64,000 nt of DNA from Polyangiaceae bacterium (GTDB taxonomy: Bacteria > Myxococcota_A > Polyangia > Polyangiales > Polyangiaceae): positions 1 through 64,000 of the forward strand of contig JANXOF010000023.1 in NCBI GenBank assembly GCA_025353725.1, given 5' to 3'. The translations under genes were made by a program, and so were the position numbers. A model generated the notes under the pieces. The model was not told the origin of the DNA, did not search any database, and saw nothing but the letters and a program-made list of their open reading frames with translations. Positions 24,538 through 33,856 of this stretch are shown here, one piece after another. Each line of letters starts with the position of its first letter. Positions within the stretch are counted from its first letter, which is position 1.

Positions 24538-25530
24538 TTAGAGACTTAGCGTCAAGTCAAGCAGCGCCCCGAGTGTCGCCGACCGTAGAGCCGGCAACGC
24601 ACCTTCGAATGAAGCCACATTCGCGGCTGCGTTCAGGTCCGGCGAGGTTAGATAGGGGACCATCGGCGAATCACTCGCGTCCGTGGACAGGCGCGTCCCT
24701 GAAGGCTGCGCAAGCATGGGGGGGGCCGAATGCGGCGTGAACTCGGCGGGCGGCAACGTCCCGCGTGCCAGCACGGGACCATGAAGGCCCGCACTGCCGA
24801 CGGCCATCGCGAATTGCGACGCGCCAAGCCCAGGCTCACGCCAACCGCCCACGAGCGTATGCCCCTCGAGCGATGCCGGTGGAAGGCTCGGGAGAAGTGA
24901 GGGGGCCGGGTACGACGGCCCACTCGACACCTGCTTGCCTGACTCAGGAGGCGGCGTGTGGCGCGGCAACGCGTCTTCGGGCGCTTCGCTCGCGATCGGA
25001 CGGCGCGACGACGAGGGCGGTGGCTCCTCGATTTCGTTCGCGGGCGCCATGTGAAGGACTTCGTCCAACGCTTCCACCTCTTCGACTTCCTCGAGCTCGT
25101 CGGCAGGCAAGGCTCCGTGAGCCACGAGGTGCGCGCCGCTCGCGGCTTGGGCGCGAACTCCCTCGGCATCAAGCTCGAGGTCGGGCCCACGATTCGGCTC
25201 GAGATCGGGCTCAAGATCGGGCTCAAGATCGAGATCGACCTCGACCTCTTCGGACGAGACCTCCACATCCGTATCTGCGCCTCGCATGTCGGCGACCACC
25301 GCGTGGGGCGCGACAGACGCGAACGGCACGACGGACACGGGCGGTCGCGACAACCGCGGCAGGTCCGCCGCATCGCGCGCCTCCGCCGTCACGGGCTCTT
25401 CCGCAAAAAGAGTCGAGGTCGAGATCGGGCTTGAGGCCTCCGACGTCCCACGCGGCGCCGCCGCACGCGCCTGCACGCGAGCAAGGAGTTGCTGCAAACG
25501 ACTTACGGCTTGTGACTCTTGTAAGCTCAT
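24538..25530 (-). CDS. Acidic low-complexity protein with LEPD repeats
   Basis: 330 residues, no signal peptide and no membrane segment. A short N-terminal helix (QESQAVSRLQQLLARVQARAAA) is followed by a long disordered acidic region with LEPDLEPDLEP and EELEEVEEVEALDEV-like stretches and a Pro/Ser-rich part. The acidic repeat is encoded by 12-base DNA repeats at 25203-25226. The ATG overlaps the stop of the upstream gene (ATGA). Not recognised; it may be an adaptor or scaffold for its neighbour at 25527. Confidence 0.65.
   Translation of the reverse strand: MSLQESQAVSRLQQLLARVQARAAAPRGTSEASSPISTSTLFAEEPVTAEARDAADLPRLSRPPVSVVPFASVAPHAVVADMRGADTDVEVSSEEVEVDLDLEPDLEPDLEPNRGPDLELDAEGVRAQAASGAHLVAHGALPADELEEVEEVEALDEVLHMAPANEIEEPPPSSSRRPIASEAPEDALPRHTPPPESGKQVSSGPSYPAPSLLPSLPPASLEGHTLVGGWREPGLGASQFAMAVGSAGLHGPVLARGTLPPAEFTPHSAPPMLAQPSGTRLSTDASDSPMVPYLTSPDLNAAANVASFEGALPALRSATLGALLDLTLSL
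25203..25226. repeat. 12-bp tandem repeat in the acidic protein gene
   Basis: GATCGGGCTCAA occurs twice exactly, with a degenerate third copy at 25227-25238. It encodes the Leu-Glu-Pro-Asp repeat on the minus strand and stays in frame whatever the copy number. Confidence 0.85.
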
Positions 25531-26084
25531 GAGGCACCGCCTTGCAGAGTCGATAGGACTTCGGCAAAGCGTTGCCCTTGAGCGACGAGTTCGCGAACCC
25601 GCGCCCCGGTGGCCGCCGACCCAACGAAGTAACGCCGCGTGTCGCCCTCCCCGCCAAGCGCAGCGGCGGCGACAGCCCTTCCTGAAGCCGCCGAGAGCGC
25701 GCCGGTAAGCACGGAGGAGGTGAAGGCGTCATCCGCGATACTTGCGTTCGACACGACCGCGACCATGGCACGACCCCACTGCTCAATTTGCACACTTCCG
25801 AGGCCCGCGACAGCAAGCTCGCCCGCGAGATGCGTCGCCACAGACGCAAGCTCCATGGCGCACACACCGTCGGCCCCGCCGAACCGCGTCGCCACGCGCG
25901 ACCCACACGCGCGACCGAGGTGAGCCCCGACTTGCGCGAGCGCCGCGCTATCCAGGCTCTCCAGCGCAGAGCTAGGCACCAAAAGAAGTCGGGCTCCGCG
26001 CGAATCGGACGCGCTTCCGCGGCTCAAATCGAATCGCACGGCGCGCGCGGGGTCGAAGCTTGTGTCGAAGGACGGAGAAGCCAT
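25527..26084 (-). CDS. Conserved-looking cytoplasmic protein of unknown function
   Basis: 185 residues from ATG 26084, which has a strong Shine-Dalgarno (AGAGGAAAC). No signal peptide. The sequence is an alpha/beta pattern with Gly/Ala-rich strands (RLLLVPSSALESLDSAALAQ, IEQWGRAMVAVVSNAS, TRRYFVGSAATGARVRELV). The fold could be a V4R- or roadblock-like sensing domain, but I see no decisive motif. It is the first gene of a three-gene minus-strand group and is divergent from 26126. Confidence 0.65.
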   Translation of the reverse strand: MASPSFDTSFDPARAVRFDLSRGSASDSRGARLLLVPSSALESLDSAALAQVGAHLGRACGSRVATRFGGADGVCAMELASVATHLAGELAVAGLGSVQIEQWGRAMVAVVSNASIADDAFTSSVLTGALSAASGRAVAAAALGGEGDTRRYFVGSAATGARVRELVAQGQRFAEVLSTLQGGAS

Positions 26085-26125
26085 GTTTCCTCTTGCACCT
26101 CGGTTAGAGAGGGCTGCGAAAGAAC

Positions 26126-27532
26126 GTGTCAAAGCAGCTTACGATAGAGCGCGTGAAGGTTTGGCTCTCATTCGCACCCGCCGCGTTCGTGGCTGCTTTT
26201 GGCACGTTTGTTCCTTTGATGACGTTCGCCGCGGAGGGCGATGAAGCAAGGGAGGCAGCCGACTCGGCCTCCGCGTCGAGTCGGGAGAGCGTCTCTGGCG
26301 CTTATGTCGGATACGCGACCACGCCGACGCTCGCGCACGAAACGCGCGTGTGCTCGTTCCGCGTGCCGCTCTGTATCCACGCCGCAGGGACGAGCCGCCA
26401 GCGCACGATTCTCAACGTCCTCGGCGCTTCGGAGCGCGCTTGGGAGGCCCTAACCGGCGCCCTTCGATTGCCTGCGCCCGATGTCGATGTCGACGATTTG
26501 CGGTACCACCTCTACTTGGTCGAGGGCGCGAGTGAGCGCGGAGTGACCCGCGTTGCGGCGCGCGACGTCCGTTCTCGCGTCGACCGCGCGCACGCGTTTA
26601 CCGTGCTGGACGCGGCGATTCACGAGGGGTGCGAGCTCGACGCACTCGTGAGCCGTGAGCTTGCCCGCGCGGTTCTTTTCCGCGTCTCGCCGGCGACGAC
26701 AGAAGGCATCGCGCGCGCCCAGACGACGTACCTCGCGGCGTTGCTCGCGCCTTGCGCCGTCGGTCCGGCTACCGATTCAGCGCGCGCGTTTCAGACGCAG
26801 CCAAATCGCGCGGTCTGCGACGCACGCGCCGAAGAGGAGGGTTCGGCCGCGTCCGACGAACTCGCAAACGGTCCGCGGGCGCGCGCGTTCAGTGAGGGCG
26901 CCTCGCTCTTTTGGTCGCGCATCGACCGAGCGTTCGCCCGCACGCCTTTCGCCATCGTCATGGCGTCGTGGGCGCTCTCCCCTACGATGACCCCGGTGGC
27001 GGCGATGCGGTGGGAAGGCGAGCCTGACGCGTTCGACGTGCTTCGGGTGAGCTTCCAAAACGCACTTTCGACCGGCTCTACGCTCGACGATCTGTTGCTC
27101 GACACGGCGGTCGCTCGAGCCTCTCGCGACGAGGTCTCGCCCGTCACGCTCGACTGGGACATCGCTTGGCCCGCGTCACCGAAACGCCTTGCCCCACGCG
27201 CCCCCGTCTTTCCTACGGGCTCGAGCTACGTGAAAATAAGGCGTGAGGGCGCAGCGGTAGGCGCCCGCCTCCGCGTCGAGATCACCTGGGAGGAGCACGC
27301 GCTCTTCCGCTGGACGCTCGTGAAACTCGACGCCGACGGCCGCGAGCTCGGACGTGTCGGCATCAAAGCGCCCAACCGAGCCACAGAAGCGCAGATGACG
27401 CTCGCCGACCTCGGCGGCGTCGACAGCCTTTTGCTTGTCGGCACGAATGTGGGCGATCCGACCTACCGGTTCGACCCCGACGACGACGTCTGGGAGCCCC
27501 ACGGGTGGCTCGTCACGCTAGCCTCCGAGTGA
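26126..27532 (+). CDS. Exported protein of unknown function
   Basis: 468 residues from GTG 26126, with GTG 26153 equally possible. Either start gives a signal peptide (VKVWLSFAPAAFVAAFGTFVPLMTFA). Three cysteines lie early in the mature chain (RVCSFRVPLCIHAAGTSRQ), and a conserved-looking AIHEGCELDALVSRELARAVLF suggests a helical core, reminiscent of metallopeptidase-like lipoproteins but without an HExxH. The C-terminal 130 residues look beta-rich (AVGARLRVEITWEEHALFRW). Function not recognised. The next gene starts at or before its stop (GTGA at 27529). Confidence 0.72.
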   Translation: MSKQLTIERVKVWLSFAPAAFVAAFGTFVPLMTFAAEGDEAREAADSASASSRESVSGAYVGYATTPTLAHETRVCSFRVPLCIHAAGTSRQRTILNVLGASERAWEALTGALRLPAPDVDVDDLRYHLYLVEGASERGVTRVAARDVRSRVDRAHAFTVLDAAIHEGCELDALVSRELARAVLFRVSPATTEGIARAQTTYLAALLAPCAVGPATDSARAFQTQPNRAVCDARAEEEGSAASDELANGPRARAFSEGASLFWSRIDRAFARTPFAIVMASWALSPTMTPVAAMRWEGEPDAFDVLRVSFQNALSTGSTLDDLLLDTAVARASRDEVSPVTLDWDIAWPASPKRLAPRAPVFPTGSSYVKIRREGAAVGARLRVEITWEEHALFRWTLVKLDADGRELGRVGIKAPNRATEAQMTLADLGGVDSLLLVGTNVGDPTYRFDPDDDVWEPHGWLVTLASE

Positions 27533-27537
27533 CCGCG

Positions 27538-28857
27538 ATGCGCAGCCCTCAAAAGCCTCTCACCAACGCGCCCACGGAAACCGCTCAGCCACAAGCGGCG
27601 GCCGAGACGATCTCAGCACGCGCTCGCGTATGGGAGACCGTCGCAGCTCATCGATCCGTGTGGCGAGGGGTTGCGCGGTCGCCTCCAAACCCCGGGCTCA
27701 ATAGCGGTTTTGCCCACGGCTTTCTCCTGCCGTTTTCGCTCTTCGCGTTAGCTCTAGGAGACGCCAAACTGCGTACCACGTACCTACGCGTGGCCTTGGT
27801 TCGAGCCTGCATCGTAGGGATCGTGGGAATCGTCGCAGCTACGCAGGGTGATCTCGCGCAATTTTCACGCGAATCGAAAAGAGCGCCCGATGTTGCGGAC
27901 GTCGCGCCTTCTGCGAGTCGGGAAACAGACGGCAACGGCAACGGTCACGACGAACGCGACGAGGAGACCGACACGCGAACAAGCGCGAAAAGCGTGCATA
28001 TCGACTTACCCGGCGTAAAGGTCGATGTCGAAGGACCCAAGCACGAAGCCTTCGTCTCATTGCTCGGGCGGAAGCTGCCCGTCACAATGGGGGATGGCTC
28101 GGCAAGCGAGAACCGAGACGTGAACGCTCCTCGCGGAGTCCTGCTTCGCGCACGCGATCGCCTCAAAGACGGCTGGCAATGGCTCCTACAACTTGTCGCT
28201 ATCGTGTCGGCGGCCGAATTCGTCCTCGTGGCGCTCTCCCGCCGGTGGGACGACTGGGTGTCCTTTCACGCGTCACGCCTCGCGGCGATTCGCCCCGAAG
28301 AGGAGTTCCCGAAACCACCGAAAATCGCGCTCGACGTGCGCTGGTTATACCGCAAGCTGAAACGGCGCATCCGAGGCTACATCGTCTTTGCCTCAGGCAT
28401 TCCGGCACTCGTTCCGCTCCGCCTCCTTCCGACCGTCGGGCCGTGGCTTTTCACCCTCGCCGTGACACTCTGGGGTTGGTATTGGCTGGGCGTCTTCACG
28501 GCCGCAAAGAGCGCGCACGCGTGGGTCGACGAAGAAACGGCCCTCCCGCCGGCTCCGATTCGCTCGCTCAACCATCACGTTCCTGACCACGCGTGGCTTC
28601 GCCCGTTGCGTTGGTACGGGCGCACGTGGGCGCGGATCACACACGCGGTGAACCCTGCGTCGGCCACCTTCGAGAGAAGCCCCGCGGCGTTTCTTGGTCT
28701 TGCCGCGGCTCGCGTCGTTCTTTCGCTTCCGGGATTCTACCTCTTGGCTCGACCCCTCGTCCCCGTCGCGGCGGGGCGTTTGTGCGCAGAAAGCGACCCG
28801 CAGAACCGGTTTTCGGAGAGCCGACTTGCGCCGGAAGTTCGAGGTCCTCGGACGTGA
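27538..28857 (+). CDS. Multi-pass membrane protein of unknown function
   Basis: 439 residues from ATG 27538; GTG 27529 would give a GTGA overlap with the previous stop. Hydrophobic segments are visible near LLPFSLFALALGD, ALVRACIVGIVGIVAA, WQWLLQLVAIVSAAEFVLVAL, IVFASGIPALVPLRLLP, GPWLFTLAVTLWGWYWLGVF and AARVVLSLPGFYLLARPLV. Between the second and third is a charged extramembrane domain (about residues 115-210). No family recognised. It may act with the exported protein encoded just upstream. Confidence 0.7.
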   Translation: MRSPQKPLTNAPTETAQPQAAAETISARARVWETVAAHRSVWRGVARSPPNPGLNSGFAHGFLLPFSLFALALGDAKLRTTYLRVALVRACIVGIVGIVAATQGDLAQFSRESKRAPDVADVAPSASRETDGNGNGHDERDEETDTRTSAKSVHIDLPGVKVDVEGPKHEAFVSLLGRKLPVTMGDGSASENRDVNAPRGVLLRARDRLKDGWQWLLQLVAIVSAAEFVLVALSRRWDDWVSFHASRLAAIRPEEEFPKPPKIALDVRWLYRKLKRRIRGYIVFASGIPALVPLRLLPTVGPWLFTLAVTLWGWYWLGVFTAAKSAHAWVDEETALPPAPIRSLNHHVPDHAWLRPLRWYGRTWARITHAVNPASATFERSPAAFLGLAAARVVLSLPGFYLLARPLVPVAAGRLCAESDPQNRFSESRLAPEVRGPRT

Positions 28858-28885
28858 ATCAGCGGCTACTCTTCTCCTCCTCGCC

Positions 28886-30520
28886 ATGAGAAGAATGGGG
28901 TCTTTGGCGCTCGCCGTCGCTGTTGCTGGCGGATGCGCCCTGTCAGCCGATGTGCCTACCGATCTCCCGAACGTGGTCGGTCCCGCACCGCTTCGCCGCT
29001 TGAGCAATACCGAATATCTCCACGCGCTTCACGACCTCTTCCCGAGCCAAGTTCACGCTTTACCTCTGCTACCCAACGACTCTTCAAACTCAGGATTCGA
29101 CAATGAGACCGAAGCCCAACAGCCTTCGGACGTTCGAATCGCACGCTATGAAGCCATCGCAAATCTCTATGCCGAGGACGCTACGCGAACGACAGAAGCG
29201 ATTCAAAAACTTGCACATTGCACCGAATGGCAAACTCCAACGTCTGCCGAGGCGTGTAGGGCAAAGTTCATCGAGAGCGTAGGTGGCTTCGTTTTCAGGC
29301 GGCCACTCACGTCCGACGAGCGTGACCGTCTCACGCTTCGTTTCCAGGCTTGGACCACCGCCGTCGACTTCGAGGCCGCGGTGCGTTTGACCCTCAGCGC
29401 CATGCTTCAGTCGCCGCAGTTTCTGTATCGGGCTGAGCCTCTGCCCGACCTACCCTCGCTGCCCAGCGCGCCCCTCGCGGTGGAGCCGTATGCCATGGCG
29501 AGCCGTCTCTCGTTTTTCCTTTGGCAGAGCATTCCAGACAACTTTTTGCTCGAGGCCGCGTCGAAAAACGAGCTGGGTTCGACCGACCAAGTTCGCGCGC
29601 AGGCCACGCGCATGCTGAACGACGACCGCGCGCGTCGAGTGTTTTGGAACTTCCACAGGCAGTGGCTCGGCCTCGACCGCGTGCTCGGCGAGGAGCACAG
29701 CGTGAGAACGCCGCAGGTCGACCCCATGTGGACGTCGAAAAGCCAATACGCCGCAAGCGAAGAATCGCGATACTTCGTCGAAAATACAATGATGTCCACG
29801 GGCACTCTCCGCGAGCTCCTCATGAGTCGGAGAGCTTGGGTCAATGACGAGATGGCACGAACCTACGATCTCGCGCCGACAGGCGACGCGTCGGCGTGGC
29901 GCGAGGTCCTCCTCCCCGACGCGAATCGCGCGGGTATTCTTACACGCGCCGCGTTCCTCGCAGGCTTTTCCCACCGCGGCGCGACGTCACCTCCCATTCG
30001 CGGAAGTGCCATTCAGCTTCATTGGCTTTGCAAGCTGCCAAGCGCACCTCCCCCCGGGGTCGATCTCTCCATGCCGAAAGCTTTACCGGAGGACGGAGCT
30101 CAAACGAACCGTACGCTTTTCGAGCGGCGCACCGCGCCCGGGCCGTGTCAGGGATGCCACATCGGGTTGAACGGGTTCGGCTTCGGATTCGAGAACTACA
30201 CGGCTGCGGGAGCCTTCCAAACCCAGGAGCAAGGATTACCGATCGACGCACGCGGAACCGTCGTCGGCACAGACGTCGACCGTCCGTTCGACGGCGCCGT
30301 CGACTTGTCGGCCGCACTCGAGGGAAGCGAGGCGGTCCGCAGCTGCGTGACGAGGCAGTGGATGACCTACGCGCTTGGACGAGCTCCCGCAACCGAGGAG
30401 CGCGCCCTCGAGGACGCGCTGAAAACACGCCTGACGTCGAGCGGCGGCAACCTTCGCGAGCTCCTCGTCGACATCGTGACTTCGCCGACTTTCCGCCTCC
30501 AACCGATAAAGGAGAAATGA
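28886..30520 (+). CDS. DUF1592-family exported protein with CxxCH motif
   Basis: 544 residues from ATG 28886 with a lipoprotein signal (MRRMGSLALAVAVAGGC). The order of segments matches the PSD1/DUF1592 multidomain family: LRRLSNTEYLHALHDLFP (DUF1587-like), GGFVFRRPLTSDERDRL (DUF1595), LSAMLQSPQFLYR (DUF1592), AGILTRAAFLAGFSHRGATS (DUF1588) with GPCQGCHIGLNGFGF carrying a CxxCH heme-type motif, and a C-terminal DUF1585. Such proteins are common in Planctomycetes and myxobacteria and are always paired with a DUF1552 protein, as here (next gene two bases downstream). Substrate unknown. Confidence 0.92.
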   Translation: MRRMGSLALAVAVAGGCALSADVPTDLPNVVGPAPLRRLSNTEYLHALHDLFPSQVHALPLLPNDSSNSGFDNETEAQQPSDVRIARYEAIANLYAEDATRTTEAIQKLAHCTEWQTPTSAEACRAKFIESVGGFVFRRPLTSDERDRLTLRFQAWTTAVDFEAAVRLTLSAMLQSPQFLYRAEPLPDLPSLPSAPLAVEPYAMASRLSFFLWQSIPDNFLLEAASKNELGSTDQVRAQATRMLNDDRARRVFWNFHRQWLGLDRVLGEEHSVRTPQVDPMWTSKSQYAASEESRYFVENTMMSTGTLRELLMSRRAWVNDEMARTYDLAPTGDASAWREVLLPDANRAGILTRAAFLAGFSHRGATSPPIRGSAIQLHWLCKLPSAPPPGVDLSMPKALPEDGAQTNRTLFERRTAPGPCQGCHIGLNGFGFGFENYTAAGAFQTQEQGLPIDARGTVVGTDVDRPFDGAVDLSAALEGSEAVRSCVTRQWMTYALGRAPATEERALEDALKTRLTSSGGNLRELLVDIVTSPTFRLQPIKEK

Positions 30521-30521
30521 C

Positions 30522-31970
30522 GTGCAACTCCACCGACGACAACTCCTCAAGGCTCTCGGCCTAAGTGCACTATGCACTCTTGCGGGCCGAGGACCGGCCG
30601 CGTTGGCGGCGCCGGGCGCGATCGAGACGACCCCACGGAGAATTGTTTTCTTCGTTACGCCACACGGCCTTGTGCCAAATTCGTGGACCATGCCGATTCC
30701 CGATGCGCGAGCGGAGGCCTTCGCGGAGCGCTCTCTTTTGGGTCTTCCACCGGCAGACTTTAGCGAAGTTCTTCGGCCGCTTCATCCCTTCCGCGACAGG
30801 TTTGTCGCCATTGAGGGCTTGTCGCACGCGACCGTCCTCGCAGATATCCGCGAGGTAATGCGCTCGGGCGGTGACCTCAACAACCACTCCATCGGCGTCG
30901 CGGGGTTGCTGACGGCCACGCGCGCACTTCAAAAAACGGGAATCCCGTGCACAGGCGGCGCGAGGTCGCTCGACCAGGAACTGGCGGCGCGGACGGGAGG
31001 CGGCGGTCGCTTCGCCTCCCGCGTGTATGGCTTTGACCACGTCCCCAATTCAACGGTCGCACCGTTTTCTTTTCTGGGCCCCGGGCAGGCATCCCCGGTC
31101 GTAGCCGACCCCGCCGCCGCTTTCGCAGACTTGATGGGCTTTCGCATTCCTTCGGCAAACGCAAGCCGTCCCACAACGCGGGAGGCGTCCATCGCGGCGC
31201 TGCGCCCTTCGGTCCTCGACAGCGTCTCGCGCGAATACGAGCTGCTCGCGCCACGTCTCGATTCGGCGGGAAAGCGAAAACTCGAGGACCACCGCGATCT
31301 GATTCGCCAGCTCGAGTCGAGCCTCGGCGCCGGACTCTCGGCCAAGTGCGACCAGAACATCGACCGGAGTGGCGACAAGACAACGCAGTTTATGCGTCTT
31401 ATCAAACTTGCTTTTTCGTGTGACTTGACACGCGTGGCGACCTTCGTAGCGCCCGTTCCGCAATGCCCAGAATTTGGCTACCCGGCCGACGCCGCTGTCC
31501 ATACCTATGCCCATCAGTCCATCAAAGGCGCGACGTCGTGCGGAGAGACGTTCAACCCGACGGCTGCACGCGCAATGACTGATCTCGGCGTTTGGTACGC
31601 GGGCCATTTCGCGACGCTGCTGCGCGAACTCGACTCCGTCGTGGAGGGCTCGGGCACGTTGCTCGACCACTCTGTCGTGGTGTGGCTTACGGAGCTCGCG
31701 ACACCGACCCATCTTCACACCGATCACTTTGCACTCGTCGCGGGGTCTGGCGACTTTTTCAAGACGGGTCGCTATGTTCGTTACCCGAGAGACACGTCGA
31801 ACCCCATTTCGGGAATGGCCGCGATGGGCCCAGGGCATAACCGACTCTTCGTTAGCCTCATGCGCGCGATGGGGCAGCCCGATACGAGCTTCGGTCAACG
31901 CGAAGTACGCGGAGCCGACGGCAGCACAATCTCACTGACTGGACCACTGAGCGAACTCCACAGATCGTGA
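30522..31970 (+). CDS. DUF1552-family exported protein (Tat-like signal)
   Basis: 482 residues, GTG 30522, one base after the preceding stop. The N-terminus HRRQLLKALGLSALCTLAG is a twin-arginine-like signal. The mature chain shows DUF1552 features: RIVFFVTPHGLVPNSWTM, RFVAIEGLSHATV, and near the C-terminus DHSVVVWLTELATPTHLHTDH, which resembles the sulfatase/alkaline-phosphatase-like core of DUF1501/1552 proteins. Works as a pair with the DUF1592 protein, probably in an exported oxidative or hydrolytic step; chemistry unknown. Confidence 0.92.
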   Translation: MQLHRRQLLKALGLSALCTLAGRGPAALAAPGAIETTPRRIVFFVTPHGLVPNSWTMPIPDARAEAFAERSLLGLPPADFSEVLRPLHPFRDRFVAIEGLSHATVLADIREVMRSGGDLNNHSIGVAGLLTATRALQKTGIPCTGGARSLDQELAARTGGGGRFASRVYGFDHVPNSTVAPFSFLGPGQASPVVADPAAAFADLMGFRIPSANASRPTTREASIAALRPSVLDSVSREYELLAPRLDSAGKRKLEDHRDLIRQLESSLGAGLSAKCDQNIDRSGDKTTQFMRLIKLAFSCDLTRVATFVAPVPQCPEFGYPADAAVHTYAHQSIKGATSCGETFNPTAARAMTDLGVWYAGHFATLLRELDSVVEGSGTLLDHSVVVWLTELATPTHLHTDHFALVAGSGDFFKTGRYVRYPRDTSNPISGMAAMGPGHNRLFVSLMRAMGQPDTSFGQREVRGADGSTISLTGPLSELHRS

Positions 31971-32036
31971 GCGAAGCGAGCACAATCAGCGTCGGTCCAG
32001 CTTGTACTCATGCGGCAAGGTGGCATACCGGTACCT

Positions 32037-33074
32037 ATGCCTCACCTTCGAACCACAGCACTGACACTCGCTGCGCTGAGTGCTTCGGCGCTCTTCCTCG
32101 CATGCGCCGCTTCACCTAGACCCGCGGACTCTTCGGCGTCGAGCGAAGACGCACTCACGAACGACGTGGTAAAAGCGAATCCGCTGCCGGCTGGGTTCGA
32201 TAAGAAACCGGCAGAGGAGAAACGAGCCGAGCTCATGCGCCGTATTGTAGCGTCGCGCTACGCCATCGATCGCGTCGGCGACGTCGCTCCACTGCGCGAT
32301 CTCGACCTCGCGCGGTTCGGCTTATCGCTTCTCGACACGTGGTTTACGGGCGGCAACATCGACTCAAAGCGCCTTATCAAACAAACGATGGACCACGTCG
32401 GTGACGACATGCCCATCGAGCACGACGCCAAGTTGATTCACGCGATTGGCTCGGTGGCCGAAGTCGAACTCGTCTCAGTGCCGAGTAAGTACACCGGACT
32501 TTACAAAGGAGCGCGCGGACTCGCCCGATTTTCGCTCGCGATCAAGCCCGGAAGCTTCACCCCTGGCATGGGGCTAAAGCTCTTTGTCGACGGCAAGCCC
32601 TCCGCAAACGTCCTCGCGATGCAAACCGTCGCTGGCCAAGGCGATGACACGAACTTTTTCGCCCACGAATTCAGCAATATCATTCCCCTCGCGCCAAGCG
32701 GCCCCCTCCAGCTGCTCGAAGGCTTGTTCAAGCTCGCCGTCGAAAAAACCAACATGCTTAGCGTAGCGCCGCTCGCGCGCGTGGAAGGAGGCGGAACCTC
32801 AGTGGCTGCTCCGGTGGCACCTTGCCAACTCTACTTCACGCCGACAGCCGCCACGCACGCGCTCATCTCATCGCGCTCCGCCAACGATTTCCGTGTCGAT
32901 CTCGCGCGCGCGGCACAAGGCACTTCGCTCTACGACGTTTCAGGAACAGACACGTGCGGTGAAACAAGGCCCGAAGCGCGCATTCGCATCGGCGTGCTCC
33001 AAACCACCTCCGAAATGATTCCCTCCGAATACGGCGACGCAGCACTCTTCTTCAAACACGAAGAGTTCCGCTGA
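32037..33074 (+). CDS. Secreted lipoprotein, family not recognised
   Basis: 345 residues from ATG 32037, chosen because MPHLRTTALTLAALSASALFLAC is a lipoprotein signal (ATG 32010 is also in frame). The central region (TGLYKGARGLARFSLAI, GMGLKLFVDGKPSANVLAM, DTNFFAHEFSNIIPLAP) recalls the barrel of catalase-related proteins, but the canonical heme-binding motifs were not seen, so this is only a resemblance. Function unknown. A 782-base gap follows. Confidence 0.72.
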   Translation: MPHLRTTALTLAALSASALFLACAASPRPADSSASSEDALTNDVVKANPLPAGFDKKPAEEKRAELMRRIVASRYAIDRVGDVAPLRDLDLARFGLSLLDTWFTGGNIDSKRLIKQTMDHVGDDMPIEHDAKLIHAIGSVAEVELVSVPSKYTGLYKGARGLARFSLAIKPGSFTPGMGLKLFVDGKPSANVLAMQTVAGQGDDTNFFAHEFSNIIPLAPSGPLQLLEGLFKLAVEKTNMLSVAPLARVEGGGTSVAAPVAPCQLYFTPTAATHALISSRSANDFRVDLARAAQGTSLYDVSGTDTCGETRPEARIRIGVLQTTSEMIPSEYGDAALFFKHEEFR

Positions 33075-33856
33075 GCGCGAGTCTTTCGTCTCCGAATGCA
33101 TTCAACGGACCGTCCGGGTCAGGAAACTCGCGGGCCATTTTCTGTAACTCACGGACACGTTGAACATCGGACCGCAAGGATGACCTCACAACAACTCCAC
33201 GGGTCGACGTCGTCGCACAAAGGATCGTCTCACTGACCCATGGCAGGGCTTCGCAAAATGCTTATTCGCCGAGCATCTCGACAAGGATGTGCGCAGCCTT
33301 GCTTTCAAGAGCGTCCGACCTGGAAGTCAAACCGCGCACCGTGTGCCGCTGGGGCATCGAGGTGGTTTCCCTCGCCCTTGCACCAACAGGAACGTTTTTC
33401 ATGAGACATCAAGCGAAACTCAGCAAACAGCTTCAATCCTAACAATCTGGTTAGCCGGCCTTACTTCGGTTTGCCGAACGCCGCGCAGCGTCGAGCGCTG
33501 CGTCCGCTCAAGGAGCAAATAATAGCAAATCTTAAGTCACACTGAAGAGCATTTTATATTTCGATTTACGGCTAATCAACGCCCGGCGTTCTGCGTTCTC
33601 TCGACGAGCATCGCTTTCGCAATCAGGCCCAGATTGTCCTCGACAACTAAATTGGCTTGACCTGCGATGCGTGCGCAGTGGACACCATGGGACGCACTGC
33701 ATTGCATATTATGCACTTTGCATTGGATACACGACATTATGTATTTTTAACAAGCCGGCGCACGGATACGGGAAGCGCGAAAGCGCGCGGGCACGGCTTG
33801 GGCTTTCAAGAGCACTGTCAGGGTAACGTACGTATAAAAAGAGGCTTCGCACGCGC
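33075..33856. other. Long intergenic region without a supported gene
   Basis: 782 bases between two convergent genes. The short open frames here lack Shine-Dalgarno sequences, codon bias and recognisable product. The stretch from about 33510 to 33760 is visibly richer in A and T than the surroundings. A 7-base-pair hairpin (CGCAGCG/CGCTGCG, loop TCGAG) lies at 33484-33502. It could be degenerate sequence or encode an untested RNA. Confidence 0.5.

Noticed and set aside
32037-33074. Catalase function for the lipoprotein
   Set aside because: Some segments resemble catalase-related barrels, but the canonical heme-ligand motifs were not found.
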